Shown: one piece after another, positions 47,138 through 58,534 of the stretch
How the letters are laid out: every line of letters begins with the position of its first letter
Numbering within the stretch: position 1 is the first letter of the stretch
Assembly (NCBI GenBank): GCA_021209875.1
Contig: JAGYVD010000010.1
Span: 2,108,001-2,172,000 of the forward strand
Reading direction: 5' to 3'
DNA length: 64,000 nucleotides
From: Rosellinia necatrix
Taxonomy: Eukaryota; Ascomycota; Sordariomycetes; Xylariales; Xylariaceae
The notes under the pieces: generated by a model
Databases searched by the model: none
Told to the model about the DNA's origin: nothing
Seen by the model: the letters and a program-made list of their open reading frames with translations, nothing else
Made by a program: the position numbers and the translations under genes

Positions 47138-48781
47138 TTCAAGGTTATTGATCCGTTAAACCGGATACTTGGACGGATAGAGGGGGTAGAGAGGCAAGGC
47201 AGAAGAGGTAAGTGAGGTGGAAAGGGCCCCATCACCTGGGATTCACAGGTCGTACATATCCGTTTAGGGAACACACGTATCTCCGCGTATCTCCGGCGGC
47301 TGGGACCAGGGGTGCCAGGTCAATGCGAGCAACCAAACTTGGTCAGCTCCCTCCGAGGAATTCTCGTTGGCGGCCCGCACCAGCCAATCGTAGCCACGCC
47401 AACGAGGTTGAGATTCGCGACTCAGTACTTTGCCCATCAATCTGAGGCCTCGTTGGAGCCGGGAGTTCGCGAGGTTTCATAAAGCTTAAAAGGAGCCGCA
47501 TCGTTCTTCTCCACACACTTCCGATATAAATTCAACGACGTCGGTTCGGTTCATGTCGTATGTCGAACGTCGAAGTCGCCGGGTCGGCTCCCCAGCCTCT
47601 GCTGCACTTCCCGACTCGACTCCGCACGATGCATCTCTGCACCTATAGGCTGTCGCCGCCACTCGATGGCCGGTCGCTCACTCCCTGTGTCCGACCGAGG
47701 TCCACCCTCTTCCATCAGTCGGTTCCCCTCTCGAAGAGGAGGGCCCCTTCCCTTCCCCCGGCCATCCATCTCGACAACTCACCACCTCCTCAACCTACCT
47801 GGTAGGCAGATAAAACATATGCCCACCAACACGATTGACCTACTTTACCCTATGTCCGTCGCCTAACGTCGGCTTACCTGGGCCGACGGACCAGCTGGGG
47901 GGGGAGGAGGGGCTTGAGGTCAAAACCAATGGAAAAACTACTAACTACCTAGTAACGAAAAAAACCAAAAAAAACCCTAAGAAGTAGGTACCTAAGTATT
48001 CCAACTCCGGCGGCGACTGGCACATTACGTCTCTTGCGCCATATCAAACTTTGAGGACAAAGGCGTGAAAAAAGGTTTGGCTGATCCGAGCCTGCCTGCC
48101 TGCTTGCTTTTTGTGTTGGGTGGGTGCATGGATAACCACCTCTTTCCTACCATTCAGCACCCCACGTGCAGAATATTTGGTCTACTCGGCCTACTTGCCC
48201 TGCTTGGTCTGATGTAGACTAGCACAGTTTTTTGTGCATAATGGCAAATATTTATTCGCCCTAAGAGGTGCTATTACAGCACTGCTAGTGAGGATGGAGG
48301 GCGATATTTCACACCCTTGCACGCCGCCCGCTGCCGTCATCCCCCCCCCCCCAGCCCTTCCCACCTACATGCACTGCACCGCTCGCTATCTTCAGTCATG
48401 CACTTTCCTTCTTAGAAATGCTCTTGCAATGAGATATGGCACCGTACCTATGCTAACGCCGATGCCCAGGCCCCGGTCTTGCCGTGCGCCCCAGCGAACC
48501 AAGCATAGTGAGCTTGCTGTGGGGTGAGACGTCTACATAGTGTGCCGGCCCGCTAGGTTGCTGGATTGCTGGTTCGCTGAAACCTTGAGGCCTGCGGCAC
48601 GCCCACACACCTTGGCATCCCATAGACCAAAGCACACAATTTGTAAGTCTTGGCGGTTCTAATAACATACGCAACCACAATAGACAATCCTAGGAGGTGT
48701 GTGATATCTCTATGTGTGGGGGTCGCTCTTGCCCCGTGTCTTGGAAATCCAAACCTCGTGATGTGAGTGCTGCCATTCGAG

Positions 48782-48788
48782 TATAAAG
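48782..48788 (+). promoter_or_regulatory. TATA box of the 49.0-kb small gene
   Basis: TATAAAG, 244 bp before the ATG at 49026, followed by a C/T/A-rich, G-poor leader typical of strongly expressed fungal genes. Confidence 0.5.
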
Positions 48789-49025
48789 AGCTCACTCTCT
48801 TCGGGCTCCCCTCGACTTTTTGCCTTTCATCCTTCAACCACCTTCCCAACATTCTCTCCCCGGACAAAAGCAAGAAAGCTACCCCTCCACCACAAAGCCT
48901 ACCGTCTCCTGTTCAGCAACCTTATCAACACGAGCCCTGCCTCTACCGCTCGCCCATACACAATCAACGAAAACCACATACAACACCCGCCAAAACCTAT
49001 TTCACCCTAAACACATACACACACC

Positions 49026-49289
49026 ATGTCTTCCCAGCAGACCAAGAGAGTCACCAAGGTCGGACCCCGTCCCGTGGCTTTCCTCTCTCTTGCGCCCGAG
49101 ACATCCGCCTCATACCCTACTGCTCGGGACATTAAGCCCGCTACCGTCAACACTACTGCCCGCCGCAGTTCCAGCGTGAGCAGTGCCAGCAGCGCGGGTA
49201 GCCTTCGCGTTCTCAAACTCGGCCCTGTCCACTTTGGCGAGCACACGGACGAGCACAAGGCCGACTTCTACGAGGTCGCCGTCGAGTAA
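49026..49289 (+). CDS. Small protein of 87 residues, probably highly expressed
   Basis: Starts MSSQQTKRVTKVGPRPVAFL and ends EHKADFYEVAVE. The middle is a Ser-rich stretch (RRSSSVSSASSAGS), followed by RVLKLGPVHFGEHTDEH, which recalls short conserved fungal proteins ending in a LGPVHWG-like motif; the function is unknown. Codons are almost all C- or G-ending, the start context is CACACCATGTC, and the leader of over 200 nt is pyrimidine-rich behind a TATA box. Together these suggest a strongly transcribed and translated gene. No signal peptide or membrane segment. It is the best supported gene between 33.4 and 56.9 kb. Confidence 0.65.
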   Translation: MSSQQTKRVTKVGPRPVAFLSLAPETSASYPTARDIKPATVNTTARRSSSVSSASSAGSLRVLKLGPVHFGEHTDEHKADFYEVAVE

Positions 49290-52200
49290 TCCAATACCGC
49301 CTACACAGATAAGAAAACTTCGCCTTCTTGACAGGTCACGATTTCTCACACATCGTTTCTGTTCATTTCTTTGTGTGTACGAGCAATTAAGCCATGCCCT
49401 GTTTTCTGATCGGCCCCCTACGAAAAGCGATGAATTTTGACGGCTCTGAAAACCTATGACCCATTTGATTTTCCTTGATTATTATTAAGTACTACTTTGC
49501 GGCGTTTATGTATTTGACTACGGCGAGGGCGGAAACGGCAACGTTAGCCGGACGGCAAGGAAGCGAGAGAAAAAAAAGTATTTCTCTGTTATCATGGCAT
49601 TTTCTCTTTACTACTCGGGTTGGGCTTGCATGGGACTAGATTGTTACGACACGGGCGCACGCAATAGAAGGAAGGAATCAGATTAAAGAGCAAATACCCA
49701 AATACAGAATACTACTTTTTTTTTTTTTTTTAACCATCAGGCTCCCTACCATCTAATTTCGTATTTGTTGTACGCATGCGTCGTCCGTGAGATGGGTTGG
49801 TTACATGGTTGGTCCTATGATCACGGGGCCTCGGCTCTCCCCCGAACGCGAGGAGGGGGTATTCTTATCTCATTCAGCTATTACCAGTAACTACTAAGTC
49901 ATACCGCTATCCCCACGTGAACTACTATGAGCTGTCTCGGATGGCTATTTTCTGGGGACAATCTGATTTTGCAAATCCCGGCAATCAACGTTAGGGATTG
50001 GTTCGTATCCCAGTAGATCTGGTAAATAACGAGGAAAAAAAACCAAGAAAACAAATGGCCCATGTTGTTGGTGATCCAAACTCCACACTAGTATCGGTAT
50101 GATGTATGTACATATACCCTGTTTAGGGCGGGACTAGGCACCGGGCGAACCATACTACACTATAAGTAGATCAAAGGATTGAAGAAAAAAAAAAAACCCC
50201 CCCAAGAGAGAGGGAGAGAGAAAGTATGATCAAGCTGTGGTGTATGGCATCTTTCTTTGTCGGACTGGCGATGCGTTCATCACATGATGCAATGCACTAG
50301 GTGGAATTGATCTAGGTTCAGGGTGCCTGTGCCGTATCTGGCCTAACCGGGGGCGAATAGCTGTGTCAGCTCCTATCTACCGACTCTGCCGACTTACCTA
50401 TTTAGTAGTGTACCTAGAGTAGCCAGCTACCTGCTACACTACCTACTCCCACCAACCAAAGGTACATACGCCCCCTCGCCCGCCAGCTACTGTAATTAGG
50501 TATCTAGTGTAGGCAAATAATTAATGTGCGCTACTGCTAAGGGATGTACCAGTTCCGCCCGGTTTCCGAGCCAGCTTCACATGCCTGCGCAATCGACGAT
50601 CTGGACTCTAGGCGAGCAAACTCCAGGCGCTTGGGGAAATCTGCTCTCCCCCTCCTCGCATCGGTGGGATACCTAGCTAGCATGATAAGGGGGGGGAGAA
50701 GGGGAGAAGGACGGAAGAGAAAGAGGCCATCGTCGTAGGCACGCACGACTGCTGAACCATAACCACCATTGTCACCACTGTCACCACCACCACCACCACT
50801 ACTACACTACCACCACCACCACTACCGCTACCACCATACTACCTGGTAGAGCGTCTAGATTGACGCATAATCTCTTTCCACTGGTGCGCGTGCGCAAGTT
50901 GCATCGGTGGCGGGGGCGGATGCGACAAGGGGTACTTGGCGACAAGACTTGGCTTTTCTTGGAGAGACAGGGGAAGCAGGCAGGGGAAGCAGGCAGGGGG
51001 AATCCCTCATCCTGGCCTGCGCCTGGCCTCCTCCTAGTACGTACCATTTTATATTTTACATTTTACGTGCCGTGCAGGTATGTATGTGGCTTCAAAAAGG
51101 CCAGCGCCAGAGCTGGGATTGGCGCCGGGCGCCCTCATGCCCGTCAAGAGGCGAATAGGTACATACTTAGCCTTCGTAGGTTGGGCGGCTGAGACAGTGT
51201 ACGTCAGTGGTAGGGCTCCCCCCCCTACATCGAGATTATGTACACTACACTACACTACACTCACATGTCTATACATGATACAAGTACCTACATACAGGTA
51301 TGGAGTGGTTTGACGTAAAGCGATTAGGTGTAGAATAAACTGCAGCTAGATGAGCACCCCGCAAGTAAGCACAGTAGTGTAGGTACGTGTTGTATAGGAT
51401 CACAAGCTACTGAGCTTGCCCTCGCCCACATCTGGCCGCATAGAACAGCCGTATCAGGTAATATTGTGGGCACCGGCTTTCCCCCTTCAGACTGTAAGAA
51501 GATGGGGGTTGTCGTCGGGGCTAGGTGAGTCGGCTAGACTCGACGCTACTGTGTACTACTGTCTCTCTACTGTATGTGTGTACTTATGTGTTGATGATAA
51601 CTATTGCGTCGTTGAGTTGGTGTGGTAGGTAGTAGTCAGGGTAGTACATGAAATGGTGGTGGGTGGTGTGGGTTAGCCATGTCTGTTTGTCCAGTTAATT
51701 TTCTAATCCATTGGATGGCGATTGATTAAAAAAAAAAACGCAAAAGTCTTCCTACCGGGTTCTCTTTTATCCCATTTTATTTTATTTTTCTCACCCTCCA
51801 CCACACCGTTATAAGCTCTGCGATGCCTAATGCCGCCTGTTCCTTGGTTACGAGAAAGATGGCACACTAAGATCAACGCTTGTGCGCGGTACATTCTTTT
51901 ACATCGCACGCACGCCCGAGTACCTGCTGTACACGTGTATTGGCCTTCTGGAATGTACCTCCGGGAGGGAAGAGGCTCATCACAGGCGGAGCAACACCAT
52001 GGATGAGGGAAGGGAGGTGGGTGGCAACATATGCCATCGGACACCGGCATCTATATTCAACCGCTGCGACTTCAAAATCTGCCAAAGTATTGTAGGCTGC
52101 CAATCCACCTACGTATAACTATAAAGGTAGTAAGTAACTATGTGTAGATATCCCGGGGAGGGGGAGACGGTCTACCCACAAGGTACTCAAACGTAATCAG

Positions 52201-54576
52201 CACCCCATTGCTCGGTACACTTTCCGAACCCTCGTGTCGGAAGTATCTCCGAGACCAAAAGAATCAGTCGAAGCTTATAGGCTTTCGTCTCCTGTTAGCA
52301 TATTGATACTACGTAGGTCTGTTTGCTGTAGCAACCGCGCAAACCGAACCGTATCACACACTCCCCCATGCGCACAGTCATGCCGACGTGGTCTCTCCCC
52401 TAAAGAATGGCCAAGAAATACCAAGACGCCGCGCCTCGGGACTTGCAAAATCTCAATCTCCATCTCCATCTCGGAAGTGCATCAGGTACAGGAACCGCTA
52501 TTTGGCAAGGGATCGGCGCCCTTCCCTGCTCCCGCTCTTGATAACTGTATAGTCACTGTGCTGTTCCAGCAAAGCGGGCAGGGACAGAAACGTCATGATC
52601 ACAGCCTATTCTTGGATTCATGCCGGCGTAGGCGGCTGCCAAGAAGGGTCTATTGCGAATGTCTACACTAAAGTACGCACTCTGCATGCACTAAATAATT
52701 AGGCTATCCATGATGTCTGTGATGTGAGATTCATAACAACCCAAGCCGCCGAGAATACGTTGGGTCTACAAATGGAGGAAAATCGATTGCTCGATACTTC
52801 ACTACGGCGACGTCATCGGGACCACCTGTCATATCCCGCACTCTGAGCAGTGCCTATTGATTGATACCCAAGGAGAGAGACCCGGGAGATCCTTCTTGGT
52901 CGAACTGATTTCCCCGCGGTACACTACGTGCCATAGGACCCGTGTCGGTCACATGTACGAAGCAACAACCAGAAGCGCCCCGGCCCGCCGCATATTAGTT
53001 CTTGGCTTCTGTCTTGGCTGTCTTATACCTAGACGAAAGTCGCGTACCGACACTCTCTAACTCGCTGGAATATGTCTTCCCAAACCAATCAAGTGCCAGG
53101 AGCTCACGTCTGGTAAATCTAGTCCATCTAGTGCATTCTTCCCGTGGTGGGTGAACGAAACCTGGCGAAACCTATGTATTTCCCCGCCGCTCGTCCTGCT
53201 TATTGCCGGCTTGGTGCTTAGTGCTCATTCCTCCGGGATTGGCGGGGAGGTCACACGGGGCGTTCGTGACGAGGCGCGTAATGAGATGAGGTGAAGGAAA
53301 TGGAGGAGGGGAGAAGGAAGGCAATAGAAAGTTGCCGCGTCGAAAACATCAAGAGATACGCGGTAGATCGCTGGCCAGTCTAGGTTAGATCGGTAATGTA
53401 GAGAAGCGAGCTATCTAGACTAATGAACCGGCGCGGCCAACCACGAGCAAGAAGACAGCTCCTTAGCCTGGTCCTAAGACAAGGGTCGAGACCAAGGGTC
53501 CTGCCCAACCCAGCCTTTTCCCTATCCGACAGCGTGGGATCCCCCGCGATCACGGCACGTGCCAAGCTGTCTTGTTTCACGCACGTGTTGACGCCGACAC
53601 TCTGAGGTTAGCTCTTGTCTCTCGCTCCTCCAGAGTCTCGGGCTTGTCGGCATCTGACACCCAGAGACGACATTGCGAAGTCACCGAGACGTCACGACCG
53701 TCCCATGGGCGTGGGACGAAGTTGGTTTAGGGTAGTCGATCTGGTGCGCCGAAGGAACTAAACACGACTTGTTTGTAATACGACGAAGACGAAGGGCGGG
53801 GAGGGAGATTGCTCTATACTGTATAGGGATCACTTGGTTATCAGAGATAAGGCACACGAGTAACTACAGGGCATAGTTATCATAGCCTCGCCTCGACTTG
53901 CCACTTGTCCGTTCGTCTACGTCGCACGGCATAGAACTTTGATAAAATATAGAATGGAAATTATTGCGGTATTTTCCGTCCTCTCGTGCCCAAGCCTACG
54001 TTCATCGTTGCATGCTGCCGTATGCCATGCCCATACGGGTACCTACCTAATCTATCAACCCAAGTAGGACAGGTAGTACGGTCGTAGTGCGGGAGTAAGG
54101 CCGCGCTGTCAGGCTACACCAGGGGGGGTTGGAGGGGTGTTTTTGTTTGCGAACAAATCTCGATCGCGGATAAAAATGTACACCAAAAAAATCTTTTGGA
54201 GGGAAAAAAAAAAAAGAAAAAAAAGACGCAAACATACAGGCCGGGTTGCAGGATCTAGGCAACATGATGCGCTCCTGAAGCATGGTGGCTTGCTTCTTGG
54301 GCCTTGCCTGCAGGAGCTGGGAAACGTCGTGCAATGTGCGCAAGGGTGAACCTACCTTACCTGCACTACCTACAGATTTATGTAGATAATTCGTAGGACT
54401 TGCACCACCGCTGCGTACGCCGTAATTGTATTATGTATTATGTATTATGTATTATGGTAATGTCATCGTGTAGATCGTTGCGTGCGAGCGCCCAGGAAAC
54501 GAAGAAATGCCTCAACGGGCTTCCGACGGATTGTGCATGGGATGATGATGGGACACCCCGTAGTCCGTCTTCCTTT

Positions 54577-54625
54577 GCTGCGCTGTGCTGTGCTGTGCTG
54601 TGTGCTGTGCTGTGCTGTGCTATGT
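54577..54625 (+). repeat. (CTGTG)n microsatellite
   Basis: GCTGTGCTGTGCTGTG-type array of about ten pentamers with two small irregularities. Confidence 0.85.
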
Positions 54626-56152
54626 GATGCGTCATGCACGCTCCATACAGCCCCCGCCGCGGGTGCCCGTGAGGGAGGAGGGGAAGGGAGGAATGGTTTT
54701 CCGGGGGTGGGTATACCACTCGCTTGCTTCCCGTTTGCTTCCATTAGGCTTTGTAGATATAAAATTGGAGTACGGTACGGCGGGTTGTTTGTCGTCCGCT
54801 GAAGTTGTCCGGCGCCTATGGGTATGGGGGGTCCAAACCGTTGAAGCGGATCGCCCACGCCTGTGGTCTATACGTCATGCCGTTTCTGGGGCTGAGAGCT
54901 GTCTTCGGCGAGATCCCTTCCCTCCACTCCCCCCCTCATTTGTGCTTGCTTTATCCATGATCATAATATGTTCGTTAAGCAGCGTTCACATGTCAAGCTA
55001 GAGTGACAAGGCTCCATCTGACGTAACTGGACACTCCGTTCGGTAAGATAACTAACTCTACGGTACCATTGCCGTGGATGGCCAGAGATTAGGGGATGTC
55101 TCTTTCGGGGCTCGATCCGCACGGCATGTTACACTGCTGCTGGCCAACTGAACGGAAAGGAGAAGAATGGAAGGCCGCCCGAATCCTTCATGTAGGACAT
55201 ATGAGCCTCATTCGGTCAGATACAACTATTACTACAGCACTAAATATGGTGGCAGCCGCACAGGTGCTGAGGTACTTTGTTCATCACACCGAAGACAAGT
55301 GAACAACATGTTGAGCTTCTGGATTACCTAGGTACCTAGAGGCAGTCACTTAATCCAGATCTAGGTATTCTACTCTTGTGTCCCACGCGGGGTCAAAACG
55401 TACCTTAGTTCCCAATTGTCCTTAAATTCGGGATACCTCCGTCGCGACTTCTAGTGTATTAGGCGGGTTAATTGATCCATACAAGCAGTTGTTCTTCTGT
55501 AGTAAGGCTTATTCTTGGCTAACCTTCGTACCGAGTATTATACACTTCTGTTTCCGTGTTGGCGTGTCTACACCGCTTCAAGTAACTAATCAAACGAAAT
55601 GCCAAGCTCATATGAAGGTATGCCCTTATGTCGTCGATCAATAGCCTGTGCATGCAGAGTAGTATAGGGTGGACATTGCTTGTTTCGAGCCCTGCCTACA
55701 CTAAGGCCGACCATTAGTCTTTTCTTGCTGTCATCACTCCCACGTGCCTATGAGATCTAGATATTCCATCTTGGCTAGATGCGAGTGGCTACGGCACTTC
55801 CACAACCCTGAGGGCCAAGATGCCCAACAATTAACAGGATGAGCACCACATGGCCTTGGCGGCCGCGGTGTACGCAACACAATTAATCCGCCGGGGATTA
55901 ATGTGGCGAAAATTCGGCTTTATCAGCAGAATGAAAAGGGTCCTGCCAATGCGCAGACTGAATGAATGAATGAATGAATGTATTTAACGTCACGAGAGTA
56001 CTAGTACTCAAGCCTCCCAAGGGGCATCAGACGTGATATGCTGTTCTAATTACATTGTAACCGGTTGCAGATATCAGCTTCAAGTTTTATTATCCTGCCA
56101 TTTCATGACTACGTGTCCACTCCAACTAGGACTGCCGTGTCTCGTGGTTTCG

Positions 56153-56254
56153 TGGCGCCTGTGTGGCGTAAAGGTTGGGGGGCAGACTTTTGGCCCAAGG
56201 TGGTAGCGCCTGTGTAGGCGTAAAGGTTAGGGGCAGGCTTGGCCCAGTGTGATG
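56153..56254 (+). repeat. Imperfect tandem duplication, about 50 bp
   Basis: Two adjacent copies share GCGCCTGTGT, GGCGTAAAGGTT and TTGGCCCA with a few changes. Possibly a remnant of a mobile element; no ends or target duplication were found. Confidence 0.6.
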
Positions 56255-56944
56255 GCGCTCATTCTTGTTGCCAGAAGAGCGGGCTGGTGTCGCTAGTATA
56301 CGCTTTGTGGCTGCGCTAGTTGATCGGCTCTAGAGAGCAGGGCGCCAGGAGGACGTGGTCCGTGCGCTATATTCGTTGCCCACCATACTGTCGGTTTGTT
56401 GGTATTGGGCTTATTTGTCGGGGGGCAGTTTAACCACTTGCCTAGGTGGCGCCAATGCGCAGACGGGTGATCGACAGGCGCAACAACCTGAGGGCGGGCG
56501 AGGCTGGGCTTGGTAGAGTAAATGCAAGCGCCCCCTTCACATTTCGAAAGAATGTTCGAGCCGCCAAACTGATTGGGGTGACGCAGTTATGTACTTTGAC
56601 GGCATTTTCTTGGCCAAGGGGTTGGCAGAATTTGTTCTTGATGCCGCCTTGCTAACACTTGTCGAATATCTTGGCGCGGAGAGTGTCGTAATGATAAAGG
56701 AGGAGACGAAAGTCCATGCCACCAATTGACCTGATGTTGGACACGGCCACGGGAGGTCTTGACTCTTTCGGTGCTATTCATCCGACGTTGAAGTTCATCA
56801 TTAGCCATGCTCGTTATTATTCTGCTCTAATGAAACCCCCCGATTCGGGTGATTTACCGTCCATCCTCCGATCCCCAAAGGAGCCTACCTACCTTTGCTA
56901 GCCGCATGCAAGGCTGTAGCCAATATACTTTGACCGCCTAGAGT

Positions 56945-57700
56945 CTAGATATCCGCTTCCATAACTTTCATAATTCTTTTACTAGAACCAAACACGCTGA
57001 CCATAGCCTCCCAGTCAAGTTGGACCCAGTCTGCATCGCCCCGTATCGTGGCGAGACCATGTTCATCCACCACTTCCCTTGAATTCTTCCCTTTAGTCTT
57101 CTTTTCTGCTATTGCATGGAATGGACAAAATATATCCCAGTGAACTTTCCAAACGCACAACTCGGCGTGTAGCAGGTCTGGATCCGCTAGTAGGTTTAGG
57201 AGGGATTGGAACGGCGGTCTTGCCGTTATGTCGATAGAGGGGCCAGGGGTCCTAGCATGGTGCGGATTTGGCGATCCAAGAGATATCTTAAGTTTCTGTA
57301 AGCTACCGGATAGGATCATATCAGACAGGGTGGGTGCCAAGACGTTCTCGAACTCGCCACCAACGCGATTTAAGTATATAGAGAGAGTCTGAACCCTACG
57401 CCGAGCGTCCTGGCCCTGCGGGCTAAGGAAGCCGCCTGGTTTGGTGAGGTGCCATGGCAGCCGGTGGCTTTGGGCGTTTATCGTGAAAATATTCTGCCCG
57501 TAGAAGATAGCGGACGCCTCCTGATACATTTGTACGTTAACAAGGAAGATGCGTAGAACTGTTACCTTGTCATAGGGAGAACCGAACATAGTACAATTGA
57601 AGAGGATGACGCCATGCTTTAATGCTAGCAAATGAGATAAGATATTGGTCCGTAGCTCCGCTGGAAGATCAAAGAACCGGAAATATGAAACTGAAGGCAT
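56945..57700 (-). CDS. F-box-like domain protein, function unknown
   Basis: 251 residues, one exon, true ATG. The N-terminus FRFFDLPAELRTNILSHLL is an F-box-like helix (residues about 6-30), and the following segment (ILFNCTMFG, VLRIFLVNVQMYQEASAIFYG, shown here as VNVQMYQEASAIFYG) is the pattern of the large fungal group in which this motif is followed by a short domain about cell-surface-free substrate-adaptor-like proteins. Such proteins may recruit targets to SCF ubiquitin ligases, but most are uncharacterised. No Leu-rich or WD repeats are seen after it. This is a fast-evolving, lineage-specific type of gene at the border of the gene-poor region. Confidence 0.65.
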   Translation of the reverse strand: MPSVSYFRFFDLPAELRTNILSHLLALKHGVILFNCTMFGSPYDKVTVLRIFLVNVQMYQEASAIFYGQNIFTINAQSHRLPWHLTKPGGFLSPQGQDARRRVQTLSIYLNRVGGEFENVLAPTLSDMILSGSLQKLKISLGSPNPHHARTPGPSIDITARPPFQSLLNLLADPDLLHAELCVWKVHWDIFCPFHAIAEKKTKGKNSREVVDEHGLATIRGDADWVQLDWEAMVSVFGSSKRIMKVMEADI

Positions 57701-58534
57701 ATTGTGCGGCTCCTTATTTGGGGAGTTCTGGCGAGGAGTAAAATACGATCGGATGACGAGATTGTTATTAGTGAGGCGTTAAGAAATCGTATATGGAATG
57801 AGCCGAGGCCCACGTAGTGGTAATGAATATTGGAAAGTTCGGCTGGAGTAACGAATTCAGGGCACCGATAGGAACCAGAGATCGAGGCCCCCAGAGAACC
57901 CTACGGATGTATTTACTGATATGACGTTGGGCCGGTGAGTTGAGGATCCTCAGCTTCACATTGATATGGTGAAATTGGAAGGATGAGGATTGGAGTGTAG
58001 AATATGACAATAGAATGGGTCCGCACAGGTGGACGATCCTAATGTGGCCCAATATTTAAACTTTGGAGAACCGAATATACAGAAGTTTCATTATTTATTT
58101 CGGAGGCGCTCTTGAGCGCTTCTCATGATCATACCGATTTTATATGTTAACCTGGGCAGCAAGTGGGGAGGTTACTACACTAGTTATTTTGGGTACCTAA
58201 CCGTAGGTGTATTAATGGAGCACGATCCACCATCTCCAAAACCGGCCCCATATATGCATATATGTGGCTATAACAAACACTAGGGCTTTGTTAAGCCGGA
58301 TGGATGCATATACAATCAGAACATGCATGTACATACATCTATGTATGCCGAACACGCGACTGATAGGTTGAGGTACCCTGGTACTTTACTTACCTATCTT
58401 CCTACCTAAGGTAGCACTATAGCTACCTACCTCCGAGCTACAACATCGATCGCTTGTGAATACTTTGCTCAAAGTGCAATTCTGGCGTCTTACTGACCTA
58501 ACACCCACAGTGAAATGCGGCACAGATATTCAAA
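57701..58534. other. Divergent intergenic between the F-box-like gene and CFT1
   Basis: 834 bp with TACCTA/TAGGTA motifs at 58190-58210 and 58370-58440. A minus ORF at 57768-58052 has no known domain. Confidence 0.55.

Larger units (their letters stand above)
42460..49025. other. Gene-poor region, nothing firmly recognised
   Basis: 6.6 kb. TACCTA motifs at 43150-43190, 43440-43525, 47790-47830 and 47944-47996; an 8-bp tandem repeat at 47076-47137. Open frames at 45607-45861 (+) and 46254-46562 (-) have true ATGs but no known domain. At about 47500 a TATAAAT precedes ATGs at 47553 and 47560, and a small pyrimidine-rich transcript there is possible. Confidence 0.45.
49290..56944. other. Gene-poor region, nothing recognised
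   Basis: 7.7 kb. Structure seen: poly-T at about 49715-49731, an A-run followed by a C-run at 50184-50204, (CCA)n around 50760-50835, TACAC repeats at 51240-51262, GTATTAT repeats at 54426-54458, a CTGTG tract at 54577-54625, (AATG)n at 55962-55980, and a 50-bp imperfect duplication at 56153-56254. No recognisable protein. Confidence 0.5.

Noticed and set aside
47553..47805. Small plus ORFs behind TATAAAT at about 47525
   Set aside because: Two overlapping ATGs in different frames, Pro/Ser-rich products; promoter-like, but the coding frame cannot be decided.
33423..56944. tRNA, 5S rRNA or CRISPR-like arrays in the gene-poor part
   Set aside because: I looked for T-arm-like GTTCGA/TTCGAA contexts on both strands and for spaced repeats and saw none that fold or repeat properly. 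A covariance-model search would settle it.
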